Shown in pieces: positions 12,503 to 25,500 of a stretch of 64,000 nucleotides of DNA (the stretch's first letter is position 1; every line of letters starts with the position of its first letter). The notes beneath the pieces are model-generated. The model saw only the letters and a program-made list of their open reading frames with translations, was not told the DNA's origin and did no database searches. A program made the position numbers and the translations under genes. Origin of the DNA: Sthenelais limicola (taxonomy: Eukaryota > Annelida > Polychaeta > Phyllodocida > Sigalionidae); assembly GCA_942159475.1 (NCBI GenBank), contig OW804097.1, forward strand, positions 114,774,169 to 114,838,168. Reading direction: 5' to 3'.

Positions 12503-12858
12503 TTATGGAAAGCCATTTATGTACATATCCGCGTAACTCTAAAACGGGAAGACTAGCATGCTGAACAGGAATACAGAAGTAAGAATAGCCATTGAAAAAG
12601 CATGCGGACTGGGAATTTTATTTCCTGTTCAGCTGCGGGATAGCCCCCAACCTGCCCTTTTCCTATTTTTCCAAAAATTAACATATTTGGAAGAATAGGA
12701 AGAGTGCGGATTGGGGGCTATCCCGCAGCTGAACAGGAAAAATAATTCCTAGTCCGCACGCTTTTTCTATGGCTATTCTTACTTCTGTATTCCTGATCAG
12801 CATGCTAGTCTTCCCGTTTTAGAGTTATGGGGATATGTACATAAATGGCTTTCCATAA
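12503..12858. repeat. 356-bp near-perfect palindrome (foldback element)
   Basis: The two arms, each over 160 bases, are reverse complements with few differences. The outer ends are TTATGGAAAGCC and GGCTTTCCATAA, and matching landmarks such as CTAGCATGCTGA and AGCTGCGGGATAGCCCCCAA are mirrored. Pairing runs inward to a TTTCCAAA/TTTGGAA centre near 12680, leaving only a few bases as loop. No coding sequence. It fits a foldback or hairpin-type MITE. Confidence 0.8.
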
Positions 12859-13483
12859 AAAATAACCAAGGAATGAAGCGGGAAACTGTATCATTGCGCG
12901 ACAGAGATATCAAACCAAGTGCGCATAGCGCATGTTTGTCTTGGTTGACATCAACGTCTTTGTTTACATCATGATGTCTGTCATGATTCATTTGCTTATT
13001 TCTATTCGCAAAATTATTTAATTCTGTAAACTACAGAAGTTATTCAAAGAACTAAATTGAACTAAAGAACTAAACTGAAACTAACAACTGCGTTAATTAT
13101 TAACTGATGAAACATCTGACAAGTTGTTGTCAGCGTACCATGTGGCATATTGATACATGAACTATTTCCATCGCTAAACAAAATTTTAGTTATGAATCAT
13201 AAATTATGATCATCTTTGAGAAAAGGAGCTTTAAAACCATGTATCATATGTTAATGTGTACAGGATATAATTATTCTTTTTGTGAGTTGAGTAACTATGA
13301 GAAAGCACAGAATTTTCAGCGAGATTGAAATTGACAGTTTCTCCTATAGCCCAGCGAGCCGAAATAATAACATAATGTAATTTGTTCAACGTTAGTTACA
13401 TGCATTGCATTTCTGCGTCAATGACGACAAGTTTTCCTGCATTAAGAAAATGCTATGCTATGGTCCTTTATTTTAAAGCAATC

Positions 13484-14014
13484 TTTAGCCCATTGAGGAC
13501 AGGGGCAGTTTACACATATTTTGCCTGGCTGACAGGGGCCCTTTTCCCCCTTTTTGGGCTTCAGGACGTGTGTTTAACAAGAGGTTTAGGGTTTAAAAAC
13601 ACTTTAAGAATACTTTCTTCAAATGATATGTCATTATTATGTACATCGTTTAATAGGTGTAAACAGTTGTTGATCATATTTTTTCATAATTTCTAGAATT
13701 TGGTCTTCAATAATTAAAATAATGGGTCTCAATTGGGTGCAATATGGCGGCAACCTTGCTCCAAATTCACTTTCCAGCATTTACATAAGTTAGTTATGAT
13801 GTCATCATAATAGTCTCCATGACAACATACCTAAAAAAATATTTCTAGTGTGTTTGTATAGATATATTTTAAATTTCATCAAAATCCGTTCATTTTTTAT
13901 TAAGTTATGCCCCCTTCAATTTATATAAAAAATTGATGCCTTGAGGCATCACCCCGTCCCCTGAGCCAAATTATGTGTGATGCCTTGAGGCATCAGCCCG
14001 TCCTCAAAGGCTTA
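13484..14014. mobile_element. Possible piggyBac-type MITE
   Basis: The left end reads TTTAGCCCATTGAGGACAGG and the right end, reversed, reads TAAGCCTTTGAGGACGGG, giving degenerate terminal inverted repeats around CCxTTGAGGAC. piggyBac-like elements often have CCCTTTGAGGAC-type ends with TTAA targets. Near the right end the 18-base palindrome TGATGCCTTGAGGCATCA occurs twice (13934-13951 and 13978-13995). No transposase. The family assignment is inferred. Confidence 0.35.
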
Positions 14015-14034
14015 GTAACATTTATCATTAAGCA

Positions 14035-14433
14035 TTGCATTCTTTTGGGTTGGATCATTGACCCAATTAGCCCACTGGCCTCAGCTCCGTCAGGTATGCC
14101 ACACCTGAGTCGAACAGGGAGAGAGGGACGTGCTATCTAGAGGGGAGGGGGGAGGGAAAGGGACCCTATCTTTCACGTGGACAATGCATGACCTTGGCAT
14201 GATGGGGAGCCGGGTCAGTCAACCTGGAAGAGAAGGATTCTCCCTCAGCCAATTAGAATGGGACAGCACAGTGGAAACACTTCCAGGAACAATGTTTAAG
14301 TAGAATGTTATAAATAAAGCTTGATGCGAAGCCTAAAGCACTCCTTGCCTGGGACTACAACCGATCTCTGACCTGATTCTTCCGTTTATTAGAATACCGA
14401 ATCTCTGGGCAAATTGCTCTTTATATTTCACAA
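14035..14433 (+). mobile_element. Possible solo LTR-like segment
   Basis: The segment has a promoter- and R-like layout: a purine-rich upstream part, AATAAAG at about 14311, then a C-rich stretch, and it ends with TTTCACAACA. No partner LTR or clear target duplication was found, so the call is weak. Confidence 0.25.
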
Positions 14434-15011
14434 CAGGATTGAAAAAAATACTACCCTACTCATTTATTTCAATTTATCAATGAATTTTGTAGTTTCATTT
14501 GGGGCGGGTAATGTTGAAGGGGCTAAGGGGAGATCTTAGAACGGTATTGTTTAACTTGTAATAATAATAGTGATGGATTTTTATTTCCATATCATTATTA
14601 CAAATCATGTCATATAGTGACAAGTCAAAGTAAAGAACATAAATTGGAGAAAAAATGGAAAAGGAATGCTCTCTGTGAATGTCAAAGGTCTTCCAATCAT
14701 CCCTGGAATTTTGACTACTTGGTACAAGTAAAAAAGAATGGCAAGAAACAATATAGAATATCAAATAAAATAAAATAGAACTCACAACTAATGTAGGTAA
14801 TGCATAATGCATACTGAAATGCATAATGAACTGAATCACTGGTGTCAATTTAATTGATACAGAAACCCATCTTGAGGAGATAATTTGTTTGAAATGTTTA
14901 ATGACATAAGCATGTACATCATTGATAATTATTTATCCATATCGATGGTAACTTCCATTTAGATAAGTGTTTTATCATAATCCATCATGCTGTAGACTCT
15001 ATCCAAATTTT

Positions 15012-15273
15012 GTGCCTTTTTGGTCGGTTTGACAAACATTTGTACATCCTTCATGTCTGACATTTTCATTCCATACTGATCAAAGAATGCTACAGCTTCA
15101 GTACTATCTGCAAGAACCTGTAATTGAATATTTGCCTTTTTTGTGCCTTTTTGGTCGGTTTGACAAACATTTGTACATCCTTCATGTCTGACATTTTCAT
15201 TCCATACTGATCAAAGAATGCTACAGCTTCAGTACTATCTGCAAGAACCTGTAATTGAATATTTGCCTCACTT
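15012..15273. repeat. 131-bp tandem duplication inside exon 3 of copy C
   Basis: The sequence from GTGCCTTTTTGGTCGG to GAATATTTGCC is present twice in a row with a 131-base offset. I see no differences between the two units, which suggests a recent slippage or unequal-exchange event. Confidence 0.9.
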
Positions 15274-16789
15274 GGTATTGTGTCGATAAGAACATTCATT
15301 AGACATTGGGCAATACTCTTATCATCTGCATACAGTGGCTTCAACTGGAAATCTTCAGATCCCCTTCTTACACAACCATAGCCAACCACTTGGCCGTCCT
15401 TTACAGCTACATAGAAGGCATGATGGTGTGAGCAGAAAAGTTCAAGGCATCTTTCTCTGGAAATTGGAGTAATCTTATCATTGTCATATTTGAGAAGATC
15501 TTCCCAGTTACAATCTTCTACTTTGACAATACTGAGGTTGTTAGGAAGGGAGCATTTCATTGCTTCTCTTATCTGTTGTGGCACTGGGCAGAAATATCCA
15601 GTTATGTATTCACCAGTGTGGATAAATCCTAGTTTCTCATACATGCCCTTCACAGCAAGAACTGAAGTAAGGCCAACATTGATGTCTCCTGAAAAGAACA
15701 GGAAGGACTAAGATTTGGTTACTTCAGTTTTTGAAGTATCCTCATTAACTTAATGAAAATAATATTTAAGAGACATTGCTGAAGATAATAACATATTTTG
15801 ATTTATTAAATGGAATATTGTTCATATTTCAGCAGCCCCGCAGTGCTATACAACATTACCAACTTACCAACAGATTCTAAACATTTTGTGATGACTTTCT
15901 TTCCAATCCCTTTGCCCCTAAGCTCAGGCCTTGTCACGAAGAAATTAATGAAAGCAAATTTATTCTCCATTATCCCACCAACTGGCAGCCAACATACCAT
16001 AGCTACAATGGAATAGAAAATTGTTAAAGCTTAGAACAAATTAGGCTATTTCTTAATCAAAACATAGCTTCTATGCCATTGCTCATACCACAAGAAGGTG
16101 ATCCTTTTTTGACTAATTTACCCAAATTTACTCTTCCACTGTCGCACATGGGGACAGGTGTCCTTCAAAATCATTGCATTTGAAAACCAGAAAACAGCTA
16201 TTTTTGGCGTTGAGGGTTAGTACTTTAGAGCAAAAAATCCTATTTTAATTAGGATGGAAACTTCCATGCCATCTTATTATGGTCCTGGTAAGAATCATAG
16301 ACTGAATGGGAAAGGAAAACCCCAATCGAATGAGACATACTGCAAACTGTAGAAATTCTGTCAATAAAATTATTTAAAAAACCAAAACAAGGACCAGTGA
16401 TTTGTCAGACATCTGTGTTCATAACCCTGTGATTTAATGTGAACAAATGACTCAATTCTCTGGATAATGATAACAATCTATTATTACAAGTAATTTTGGA
16501 GAAATGATGTTCCACAATCATGACGAAAAAAGGCAGTAGTTCCATGTGCATATAATTCACAGTTGGTGTAATATTCCCCTATAAGTGTGTATTATGAGTT
16601 CAGTGAAATCTTGTCTGACTTACAAAGAAGTCTCCCATCTGGAGTTGCTGCACAGTAGAAATTGTTAGGATTCATGTCATAGCACTCCTGGATATGTGCC
16701 ATGCTGTGATTCCATTTTTCACCATCAGTCAGTTCCTTTAGCTGGTCCAACTCCTCTCTCTTCATGCAGCGGATTTCAGACTCATCCAT
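15090..16789 (-). CDS. GNAT N-acetyltransferase copy C with altered C-terminus
   Basis: Minus-strand gene with exons 16624-16789, 15868-16002 and 15090-15688, and in-phase introns of 621 and 179 bp. Exon 1 starts MDESEIRCMKREE, exon 2 has motif A as RPELRGKGIGKKV, and exon 3 has the YitH-like half. A 131-bp segment of exon 3 (about 15012-15142) is repeated directly next to itself (about 15143-15273). Because 131 is not a multiple of three, the frame shifts after the first complete pass and the usual tail ending MMDYDKTLI is replaced by KRQIFNYRFLQIVLKL, stopping at 15090. The old tail survives untranslated down to 14959. The core acetyltransferase fold is probably retained, but the last strand or tail may be affected. 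Could be functional or a young pseudogene. Confidence 0.75.
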
Positions 16790-19700
16790 TTTTCCTGGAG
16801 TAATTAGAATACTAGTCTGTTCTTAGATCAACAAGGAGGAAGGCTCAAGTTATGTATAGGTAATAGAGTATGGTGTAGTGTCACATTTACAACAACTTTT
16901 TATCATGTGAAGGGAGCCTTCCACCAATTCATTGTCTCAGCGGGAGCTAAGGAACTAGACACCTGTCACTGATGCCGAAAATCGTAAAAGCAAAGGCCAC
17001 AAATCAGTTTTTACCTTACGCTCTGATCTTTTTTTTTAATATTTCAAAAAGAATTTAATTTTTTTATTTGAAAAGTATTTTATTCAGAATTTGAATTACA
17101 CAACTTTCATCACACCCATCATTTCAATATATCCAGATATATTGGATTACAATGATGTATAGTGATTACCATGACATAATAATGACATAGTTTGAAAGAT
17201 AATACTGGTGCAGCATGGTTTGGTTTTAAAACATTTCTCCCTATAATCATTATATAAAGCAAAGTAATCTGCAAAAACATTTATTTCAAATCTACAGTAG
17301 TCCGATTCGCATTAATGATAACAATTGTATGTTAATTGTGGGTCAAAGAGACAGTGTTCTGAATCCATCCTGCCAAATTTTCCTTATCTATTTCACCATC
17401 TGTTTTTTTCTCTCCAAACAAGAAAACCAATCAAGATGTAATGGTCAATCCAATTGGTGGAAGACCCCCTTAACTGAAAGTCATACCTGGTACGGATTGA
17501 TTAAGGATTGTTGGTAGGACTAAGATAGGCTAATCATGGTAGCTGATAATAATACATAATGGATTGTGCATTCAGCAAACACCAATGACAAGTCAAATCC
17601 TATTTCAGTTAAATTCTATAAGAGTATTGAACTGATGCTTTTAGTTAAGAAAGCCAGGTAGCAAGGAAGTTATAGCATAGCAACTGAGCAATCATTTCAA
17701 CATGAAATATCATTCCTCTTTTAGTATATATCAAGTCATAAGAAAATGTACATTAGGCAGCTCTACACATCATTTAGCAAGTCATCAACAATCAGGCCAA
17801 AAATGGTAAATATTAGTTACATCGGAGTATATCTGGTGTTGCATTGATTAATTAATAAAGATCTGTTTGGTTATGTTTCACTGTAATTTGGACTGGTTTT
17901 TGTCTTATTATTATGGACTTAGTTTGGACTGAGTAAGGACAAGTCAGAAATGTTTCCCCTGAGAGTCACTGAGCCTTTATTTATATCAATCAGAAGGTTG
18001 TACATTCAACACTGATGAATCACTTGTGTTGGCCTATATCTGGGGCATGCGTGATCAATGTCATTTGTCCTCATACATGTGTAAAGTACTGTGTCACAAT
18101 ACCAGATATATTCAGATAGTATTTTATTTACAGCTGTAAAAAGAATTTACTAAATGTGTAGATCTGTTGATTGTACACATTCTGATGACTTGACCATTTA
18201 TAGGATAGACACTGATTGCAGCAGTTTAGACCCAATCGGGACCCAATGTGTAGTATCTATATAATGGGATCATAGTGCAAAGGCCAAATTTAGGTGAATC
18301 ATAAATGCCAAGTACTGAAGTGAGACTCAGCTTCACATATTACGATGGATGGTTGTGCACAGCACTGTAGAGTGAACTCCTACTATCATATAAAGCTATC
18401 CACATTCCCACATACAATTTGGTTTTTACCAGTAAGTAGGCTTCATTTTGCTAGAGCGCTGAGACACTGGGTTTAGTTACAATAATGTCCGGTGATGCCA
18501 GAAGCCTTAATGTCTGAGCCAATAGGAGGGAGTCACTTACATAGTCTTTGAACAAAAAGAAGATAGCGATGTCAGAGAAGTCAATAAGATTCATTTGGCA
18601 TTTTACTTGACAGTTCATGTATTGTGCAGTGAGAAGAAATTTTGGTGTGGACCTAGGAAAGAACGGTTTCCCCTGATAGAACCCTGACTTGGCACGGGTA
18701 AAAGCGTTATCATGGACTAAGTATAACACATGTTACTAACACAACGCCGCATGAGAAGTTGTTACGATGTACATTATTACGTTGTGGCCTGCATCTGGGA
18801 AAATTACCAATAAAACAAAGTTTGCATAGGTTTCTCACGTTATCGATACATGTAATACATAAATATAATTGAAATCAAATGCAAGCTTGAACATTTTTCT
18901 TGTCAATGGTGTATAGGTTTATGCAATTTAATTAAACACCACTGCCTTAAAATGCGATATTACACAACCCAGTTTTGCATGACGATCGGATTACTTGTCA
19001 CTGGAGATTTCAGAAAATTATTGTTTATATTTATAACTACAGTTTCCCTCATATCTTTCTCATAAAACTTTGATAAAACTACATATGTGGGGGTAGATAA
19101 AACTACATATGTGGGGGTAGAAAATTATGCTCTTTCTTAATTTCAACATCTTGGCAATATATTTCGAGTAGAATAGCATTTTTTATTCCTTTATTTTCAT
19201 CAATTACCTGCTCGTACTGCCTTCAGAGGGGGAAAGTATGGTACCCCTGCAGCAGTGTAGGCCTATAGCCAGTCCCTCAGTCCCCAATCTCTTAATCCTG
19301 TAATTCCTTGATGAATGTTAAGAATTTAACTACAGATTTTGGGGTAGAAAATCGGACTCTATATAAATTTCTACTTTATTTTGAGGTATTCGGAAGGGAA
19401 ATGTTATTTTTCACACTATTGCTACCAGTTTGCTCAATTGATGCAATTTCACCCAATGTTCAATCTCACTGAAAATTTCTTAAACCAATATAACAGCAAA
19501 GTTTCTATCATATCTTTTTTTTTGTTTTTGCGACAGACTTTATTCAATTGCCTGCCATTTCTATCATATCTTCCGTATTTAAAAATCTGTGTTGATAAAA
19601 CTACACATTTGGGGGTAAAATGCGCTTTCTGAATTTCAACATCTTGGGAATGTATTTTGAGTAGAAATAGCGTTTTTTATTACTTTGCTGGAGCGTAAAT

Positions 19701-20104
19701 TCCCTAGGATGTGTATGCAAGTTCCTCTGAGATTCCGGTGGAAGGATGCAGAATTGAATTACATCTAATAACAAGGAGCGCGACACCCAAATAAAGCAAG
19801 CAAAAAGTGGAACCTATATAAGATTTCCCAGTACAAGCGCCTTTGGGGCTGCTTCTGCCTTCAGTGAAGGAAACCTTAAAAAATGGGGTACAAATTTTGC
19901 CTAGCGAAAATAACCACTTGTTTTTACAGGAGCCTAGTGTGTAAAATGCATTTATTGTCCTTTATCTATTTAACGTTACATATATAAAGCAGTAACCAAT
20001 TTCCTTTTGAAAAATCATATCCAGCCAGTATACTGGTAATGCTTTGTACAAAATTTCTTACCACTAATCCAAGGATAAGGGTCCATTCTGATTCTAGAAA
20101 CAAA

Positions 20105-20150
20105 TTATTCATCACCTAAAAAAAAAAAAAAAAAAAATTATTCATCACCT
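20105..20150 (+). mobile_element. Poly(A)-only insertion flanked by a 13-bp duplication
   Basis: TTATTCATCACCT is followed by about 20 A residues and then by TTATTCATCACCT again. This is the signature of target-primed reverse transcription in which only the tail was copied. Confidence 0.65.
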
Positions 20151-20676
20151 CTTTAAATTATAAAGTAAAGAGCTAAAGGGTTGGTTGGGATTACTTGCTC
20201 TGGGTTTCCCTAAACTACTTCTTGAATAACATCATGATCTAAAAGGGGCTCCCTGACCTACTTCACTGACATCACAAACCTATCGAAACCAGAATGCATA
20301 GGAAGGGTACCTTTTGGGTACTGCAGCCCCACCCCTGGGAATTGATGGATTGGCCACAATTTTCTGACCTTATGAATGTTTCTTCCCCAGCCCCCCACCA
20401 CCCCCACCCCCACCACAGCAAGCAGACGTTCTTTTATATAATGTTCTTTTTATATATATTAAATTAATTTGTATTCTGCTTATAATACAGTTGCAGAAAT
20501 GGACATTATGGCCATGAAAATATCAGTATTATCAGCTAACATCTACTGCTGTAAAGCAAGCAGTGACTTCCTCCTTAGATCCCAAATTAACTAATTTAAA
20601 TAAAGGAAGAAATGCATAATGAACTGAATCACTGGTGTCAATTTAATTGATACAGAGACATATCTTGAGGAGGTAA

Positions 20677-20682
20677 TTTATT
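20677..20682 (-). promoter_or_regulatory. Poly(A) signal of copy D
   Basis: AATAAA on the minus strand, about 70 nt past the stop codon. In copy C the matching site has changed to AACAAA. In copy E it is lost, and a (TTTA)n microsatellite right after the stop could supply AATAAA instead. Confidence 0.5.
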
Positions 20683-20752
20683 TTGAAATGTTCAATGCTA
20701 TAAGCATGTACATCTTTGATATTCATCCATCCACATTGATGGCAACTTCCAT

Positions 20753-22542
20753 TTAGATAAGTGTTTTATCATAATCCATCATGCTGTAGACTTTCTTCAG
20801 ATTTTGTGCCTTTTTGGCCGGTTTGACAAACATTTGTACACCCTTTATCTCTGACATTTTCATTCCATACTGATCAAAGAATGCTACAGCTTCAGCACTG
20901 TCTGCAAGAACCTGTAATTGAATATTTGCCTCACTTGGTATGGTGTCAATTAAACGATTCATTAGACATTGGGCAATACATTTATCATCTGCATACAGTG
21001 GCTTCAACTGGAAATCTTCAGATCCCCTTCTTACACAACCATAGCCAACCACTTGGCCATCCTTTACAGCTACATAGAAGGCATGATGGTGTGTGCGGAA
21101 AAGTTCAAGACATCTTTCTCTGGGAATTGGAGTAATCTCATCATTGTCATATTTGAGAAGATCTTCCCAGTTACAATCTTCTACTTTGACAATACTGACG
21201 CCGTTAGGAAGGGAACATTTCATTGCTTCTCTGATGTACTGTGACACTGGGCAGAAATAATCAGTTATGTATTCACCAGTGTGAATGAATCCTAGTTTCT
21301 CATACATGCCCTTCACAGCAACAACTGAACAAAGGCCAACATTAAATTCTCCTGCAAAAGAAAAGTAAGTAATAAGCTCTGTAACTTTAATTTTCATCAA
21401 AGCCTCTTAAACTTAGTATACAATGAGACACATTGCTGAAGATACTAACAGATAATAACAATGTATTTTAATACCAAATTGAATATTTTTTCATATTCTA
21501 GCAGCCTCACAATTCTATACAAATATACTTACCAACTGATTCTAAACATTTTGTTATGACTTTCTTTCCAATCCCTTTTCCCCGGACCTCAGGCCTTGTT
21601 AAGAAGAAGCAAATCCAAGCAAATTTATTCTCCATTGTCACACCAACTGGCAGCCAACACACCGTAGCTACAATGGATAGAGAATTAAACATTTAAGCAA
21701 AGGACCAAATTAGGCTATTTTGTAATCAAAACATTATAAATACCATTACAGCTTATACCATGTAATGACAAACTTCATGATACTTCCTGCATCTTTGCTT
21801 GCTGGTGTGCTTCAAAATCATTGCATTCAAAGCTGGATATGGCTATAGTTTGTGTGTTGGGCCAGTGCTTCAGAGCAAAATACATATTTTAATGCGAATT
21901 GAAACTTTCATGCCATTATTATAGGATGAGATACCATATACGTGCATTGCTTTCCCAAGTCTGCTAGGGGGTTAGGGGGTCACAACAGATATGTAGTATA
22001 ATACTAGATGGTAAATGTAGTTGATAGACTCCAGGAGCCTTGGGAGCGGTGTAACCAATGGGGAGTTTCTCACTGTGTATCCCCATCTTTGTTATGCTAT
22101 GTTAATCCAAGACTGAATGAGAAAGGAAAACCCCAACAACGACCGGTGATTTGTCAGACATCTGTGTTTACAACCCTGCGATTTAATGTAAACAAATAAC
22201 TCAATTCTCCTGATAGTGGTCACAATCTATTATTACAAGCAATTTTGGAGAAGTGCTCTTCCACAATCATGAAGAAAAAAGGTATTAAAAAGTAGTTCCA
22301 TTTACATAATTCACTGTTGGTGTAATATTCCTCTATAAGCGTATAGCAGGGGTTCAATGAAATTTGTCTGACTTACAGAGAAGTCTCCCATCTGGAGTTG
22401 CTGCACAGTAGAAATTGTTTCGATTCATGTCATAACATTCCTGGATATATGCCATGCTGAGATTCCATTTTTCACCATCACTAAGTTCCTTAAGCTGGTC
22501 CAACTCCTCTCTCTTCATACAGCGAATTTCATACTCATCCAT
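20753..22542 (-). CDS. GNAT N-acetyltransferase copy D
   Basis: Minus-strand gene with exons 22377-22542, 21533-21667 and 20753-21351, GT..AG introns of 709 and 181 bp, all in phase. Exon 1 starts MDEYEIRCMKREELDQ. Exon 2 carries RPEVRGKGIGKKV (acetyl-CoA loop), and its first full codon is ACG (Thr) where the other copies have ATG (Met). Exon 3 encodes the YitH-like half, ending MMDYDKTLI-stop. No disabling change. Two substitutions (ITDYFCPVSQYIRE for ITGYFCPVPQQIRE) lie in the linker before the C-terminal half. Substrate unknown; the family acetylates primary amines or N-termini. Within the array it is closest to C and E, with which it shares upstream sequence. Confidence 0.87.
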
Positions 22543-25500
22543 TTTTCATTGAGTAATTAAAAATCTAGTCTCTTCTTAGATCAACAAAGATGTTATGTAT
22601 GACTAATAGAGTATGCTATGGTTTATTGTCACATTTACAACAGTCTCTTCTTGAATCAACAAAGAGGAATGTTTATGTATGGATAACAGAGTATAGTGTA
22701 GGGTCACATTTACAACAACTTTTTGTTATGTAAAGGGAGCCTTCCACCAATTCATTGTCCCCGCGGGAGTTACAGGAACTAGACACCTCTGACTGATGCT
22801 GAGAATTGTAAAGGCAATGGGCACAAATCAGTTTTTACCTTTTTTTTATATTTCAAAAAGAATTTGATTTTTTGATTTGATAAGTATTTTATTCAGGATT
22901 TGAATTACACAATTTTCATCACATCTATCATTTCATAAGATATTGTGTTACGATGATACAGAGCGATTACAATGATAAAATAATGACATAGCTCAAAAAG
23001 ATAATACTGGTGCAGCATGGTTTGGTTTTAAAACATTTCTTCTTATACTCATTATGATAAGCAAAGAAATCTTTAAAAAAAAATCAAATCTACAGTAGTC
23101 CAATTCACATTAATGATAAAAATTGTAAGTTTTGGGTTGAAGAGACAGTTACCTGAATCAATCCTCCCAATTTTTTCCTAGTCTATTTCACCATCTGGTT
23201 TTTTTCTCCAAAGAAGAAAATCAGTCAAAAAGTAATGGCAAATCCAAATGGTGGATCACCCCTTTAACTGAAAGTCATACCTGGTACTGTTGGATTAAGG
23301 ACCATTTTTGGGACCAAGATAGGCTAATCCTGGTAACTGATAATCGTACATAGTTGATTGTGCATTTAGCAAACACCAATGACAAGTCAAATCCTATTTC
23401 AGTTAAATTCTATAAGATTATTGAACTGATGCTTTTAGTTAAGAAAGCCAGGTAGCAGGGAAGTTAAAGCTTAACAACTGAGCAATCATTTCAACATTTC
23501 AATTTATTTACAGCTGTAAGCAGAATTTACCTATGTGTAGATCTGCTGATTGTACATATTCTGATGACTTGACCATTTATATGATAGAGACCGATTGCAG
23601 CAGTCAACACCCACTGAGTATTATTTATAATTGATTCAAGGTGCAAAGGCTAAATTTATGGTGAATTATAAATGCCAAGTACTGAAGTGAGACTCAGCTT
23701 CACATATTACGATGGATGGTTGTACACAGCAGTGTAGAGTGAACTCCTACTATCATATAAAGTTATCCACATTCCAACATACAATTCTGTTTTTACTAGT
23801 AACTTGGCTTCATTTTGCTAGAGTGCTGTGACACCGCGTTTGGTTTACAATAACGTCCAGTGATGTCAGAAGCCTTAATGTCTGAGCCAATAGGAGGGAG
23901 TGGCTTACATAGTCTTTGAACAAAAAGAAGATAGTGATGTCACAGAAATCAATGAGATTCATTTGGCATTTTACTTGGCAGTTTACATATTGTAACAAAA
24001 TATGTAGGTGTGGACCAAGGAAAGAACGGTCTCCACTGATAGAACCCTGCCCCCCCCTCCCCCCACCCCCTCCTGTTATCCTTTCCCTGACTTGTCACAG
24101 GAAAACGCATTGTAATGGACTAAGTATACCATGCATTACTAATGGAACGCTGCATGAGAATTAGTTACAACGTATGTTATTGCATCGCAGCCTGCATCTG
24201 GGAAAAAGTGGACTTGTGGACCAACAAAGGCAAACTTGAACATTTTTCTTTCCAATGGTGTATAGGTTTATGCAATTGAATTAAACACCACTGCCTTAAA
24301 ATGCGATATTACGTAAACCAGTTTTGCATGATGATCTGATTATTGTCACTGGAGAATCCAGAAAAGTATTGTTTATATATTTAACTACATCTTTCTTATT
24401 TAAATATTGATTTAATTAAACGTTGATAAAACTACATATGTAGGGGTAGAAAAGTATGCTCTTTCTTAATTTCAACATCTTGGCAATGTGTTTCGAGTTC
24501 GGTGTATTTCAAGCATTTTTTAAGGTTTTTTAATGTTTTAAGGCCGTTTTTTTAAGGCAGTAGGAGCGCCGAAGGCACTTGTACTGAGAAACCTTATGTG
24601 AATATAGGTTCCAGTTTTTGCCTGTTCTTTGCATGTCAGTGTCAGGTCTATAAAAGGAAACACAACACAAACACAATTCTGTCTATTGCCCTAGGGGTCG
24701 AAAAGTATGCCCTTTCCGAATTTCAACATCTTGGGAATGCATTTCGAGTAGAAATAGCATTTTTATTACTTTGCCGGAGGGTAAACGCCCCGCGATGTTA
24801 CACAAGTTCATCTGAAATTCAGGGGGCAGGATGCAGAGTTGAATTTCATTTAATTACGAGGAGTGCTGACGCCCAAATAAAGCAGGCAAAAAGCGGAACC
24901 TACATAAGATTTCCCAGTACGAGCGCCTTTGGAGGAAACCTTAAAAAATGGAATATAACACACATGTTATCTAGGGACAGTACCCATTTGTTTTTACAGG
25001 TGACTAGTGTGTAAAATTCATTTACTACATACATATGTCTTTGATCTATATGCATATATAAAGCATTAACCAATTTCATTTTGAAAAATCATACTCAGCC
25101 AGTGTAATGCTTTATACAAAATTTCTTTTCACTAATCCAAAAGGGTTGGTTGGGATTACTTGCTCTGGGTTTCCCAAAACTACTTCTTGAATAACATCAT
25201 GATCTAAAAGGGGCTCCCTGACCTACTTCACTGACATCACAAACCTATCGAAACCAGAATGCATAGGAAGGGTACCTTTCGGGTACTGCAGCGCCACCCC
25301 AGGGAATCGATGGATTGGCCGCACTTTTCTGACCTAACTCTCAGTGATTTTGGGTGCTGTACAATGGACATTTTGGACATTCCAAATGTATCGGGATTCC
25401 AAGATTTTGGCCGCTAACTTCGGAATCTTGTTATTTTGAATTTTACATATTGGGCCACTATGTTGACATTTCTCAACGATTTGAATGATCTAAAAAACCC

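Larger units (their letters stand above)
9123..14958. other. Intergenic, repeat-rich stretch between copies B and C
   Basis: No gene recognised. It contains two MITE copies (10845-11075 and 11107-11945, the second interrupted by a hairpin-forming array), a 356-bp palindrome (12503-12858), a possible piggyBac-type MITE (13484-14014) and a possible solo-LTR-like segment ending at 14433. The remaining open frames are short, without domains or codon signal. Confidence 0.5.
16790..20752. other. Intergenic stretch between copies C and D, shared duplication block
   Basis: Most of 16790-18730 reappears in the same order upstream of copy D (22543-24160), and much of it upstream of copy E (28438-30400), so it belongs to the duplicated unit. 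It includes a degenerate MITE (about 17745-17905), a 23-base direct duplication GATAAAACTACATATGTGGG at 19073-19120, a poly(A)-only insertion (20105-20150) and a downstream block (20161-20560) that recurs beside copy E. The minus-strand frame 18451-18729 is partly preserved in the D block but has no known domain. No gene called. Confidence 0.5.

Noticed and set aside
24598..25014. 138-aa plus-strand frame
   Set aside because: Lies across repeat units shared with 19600-19870, with no conserved frame there and no domain.
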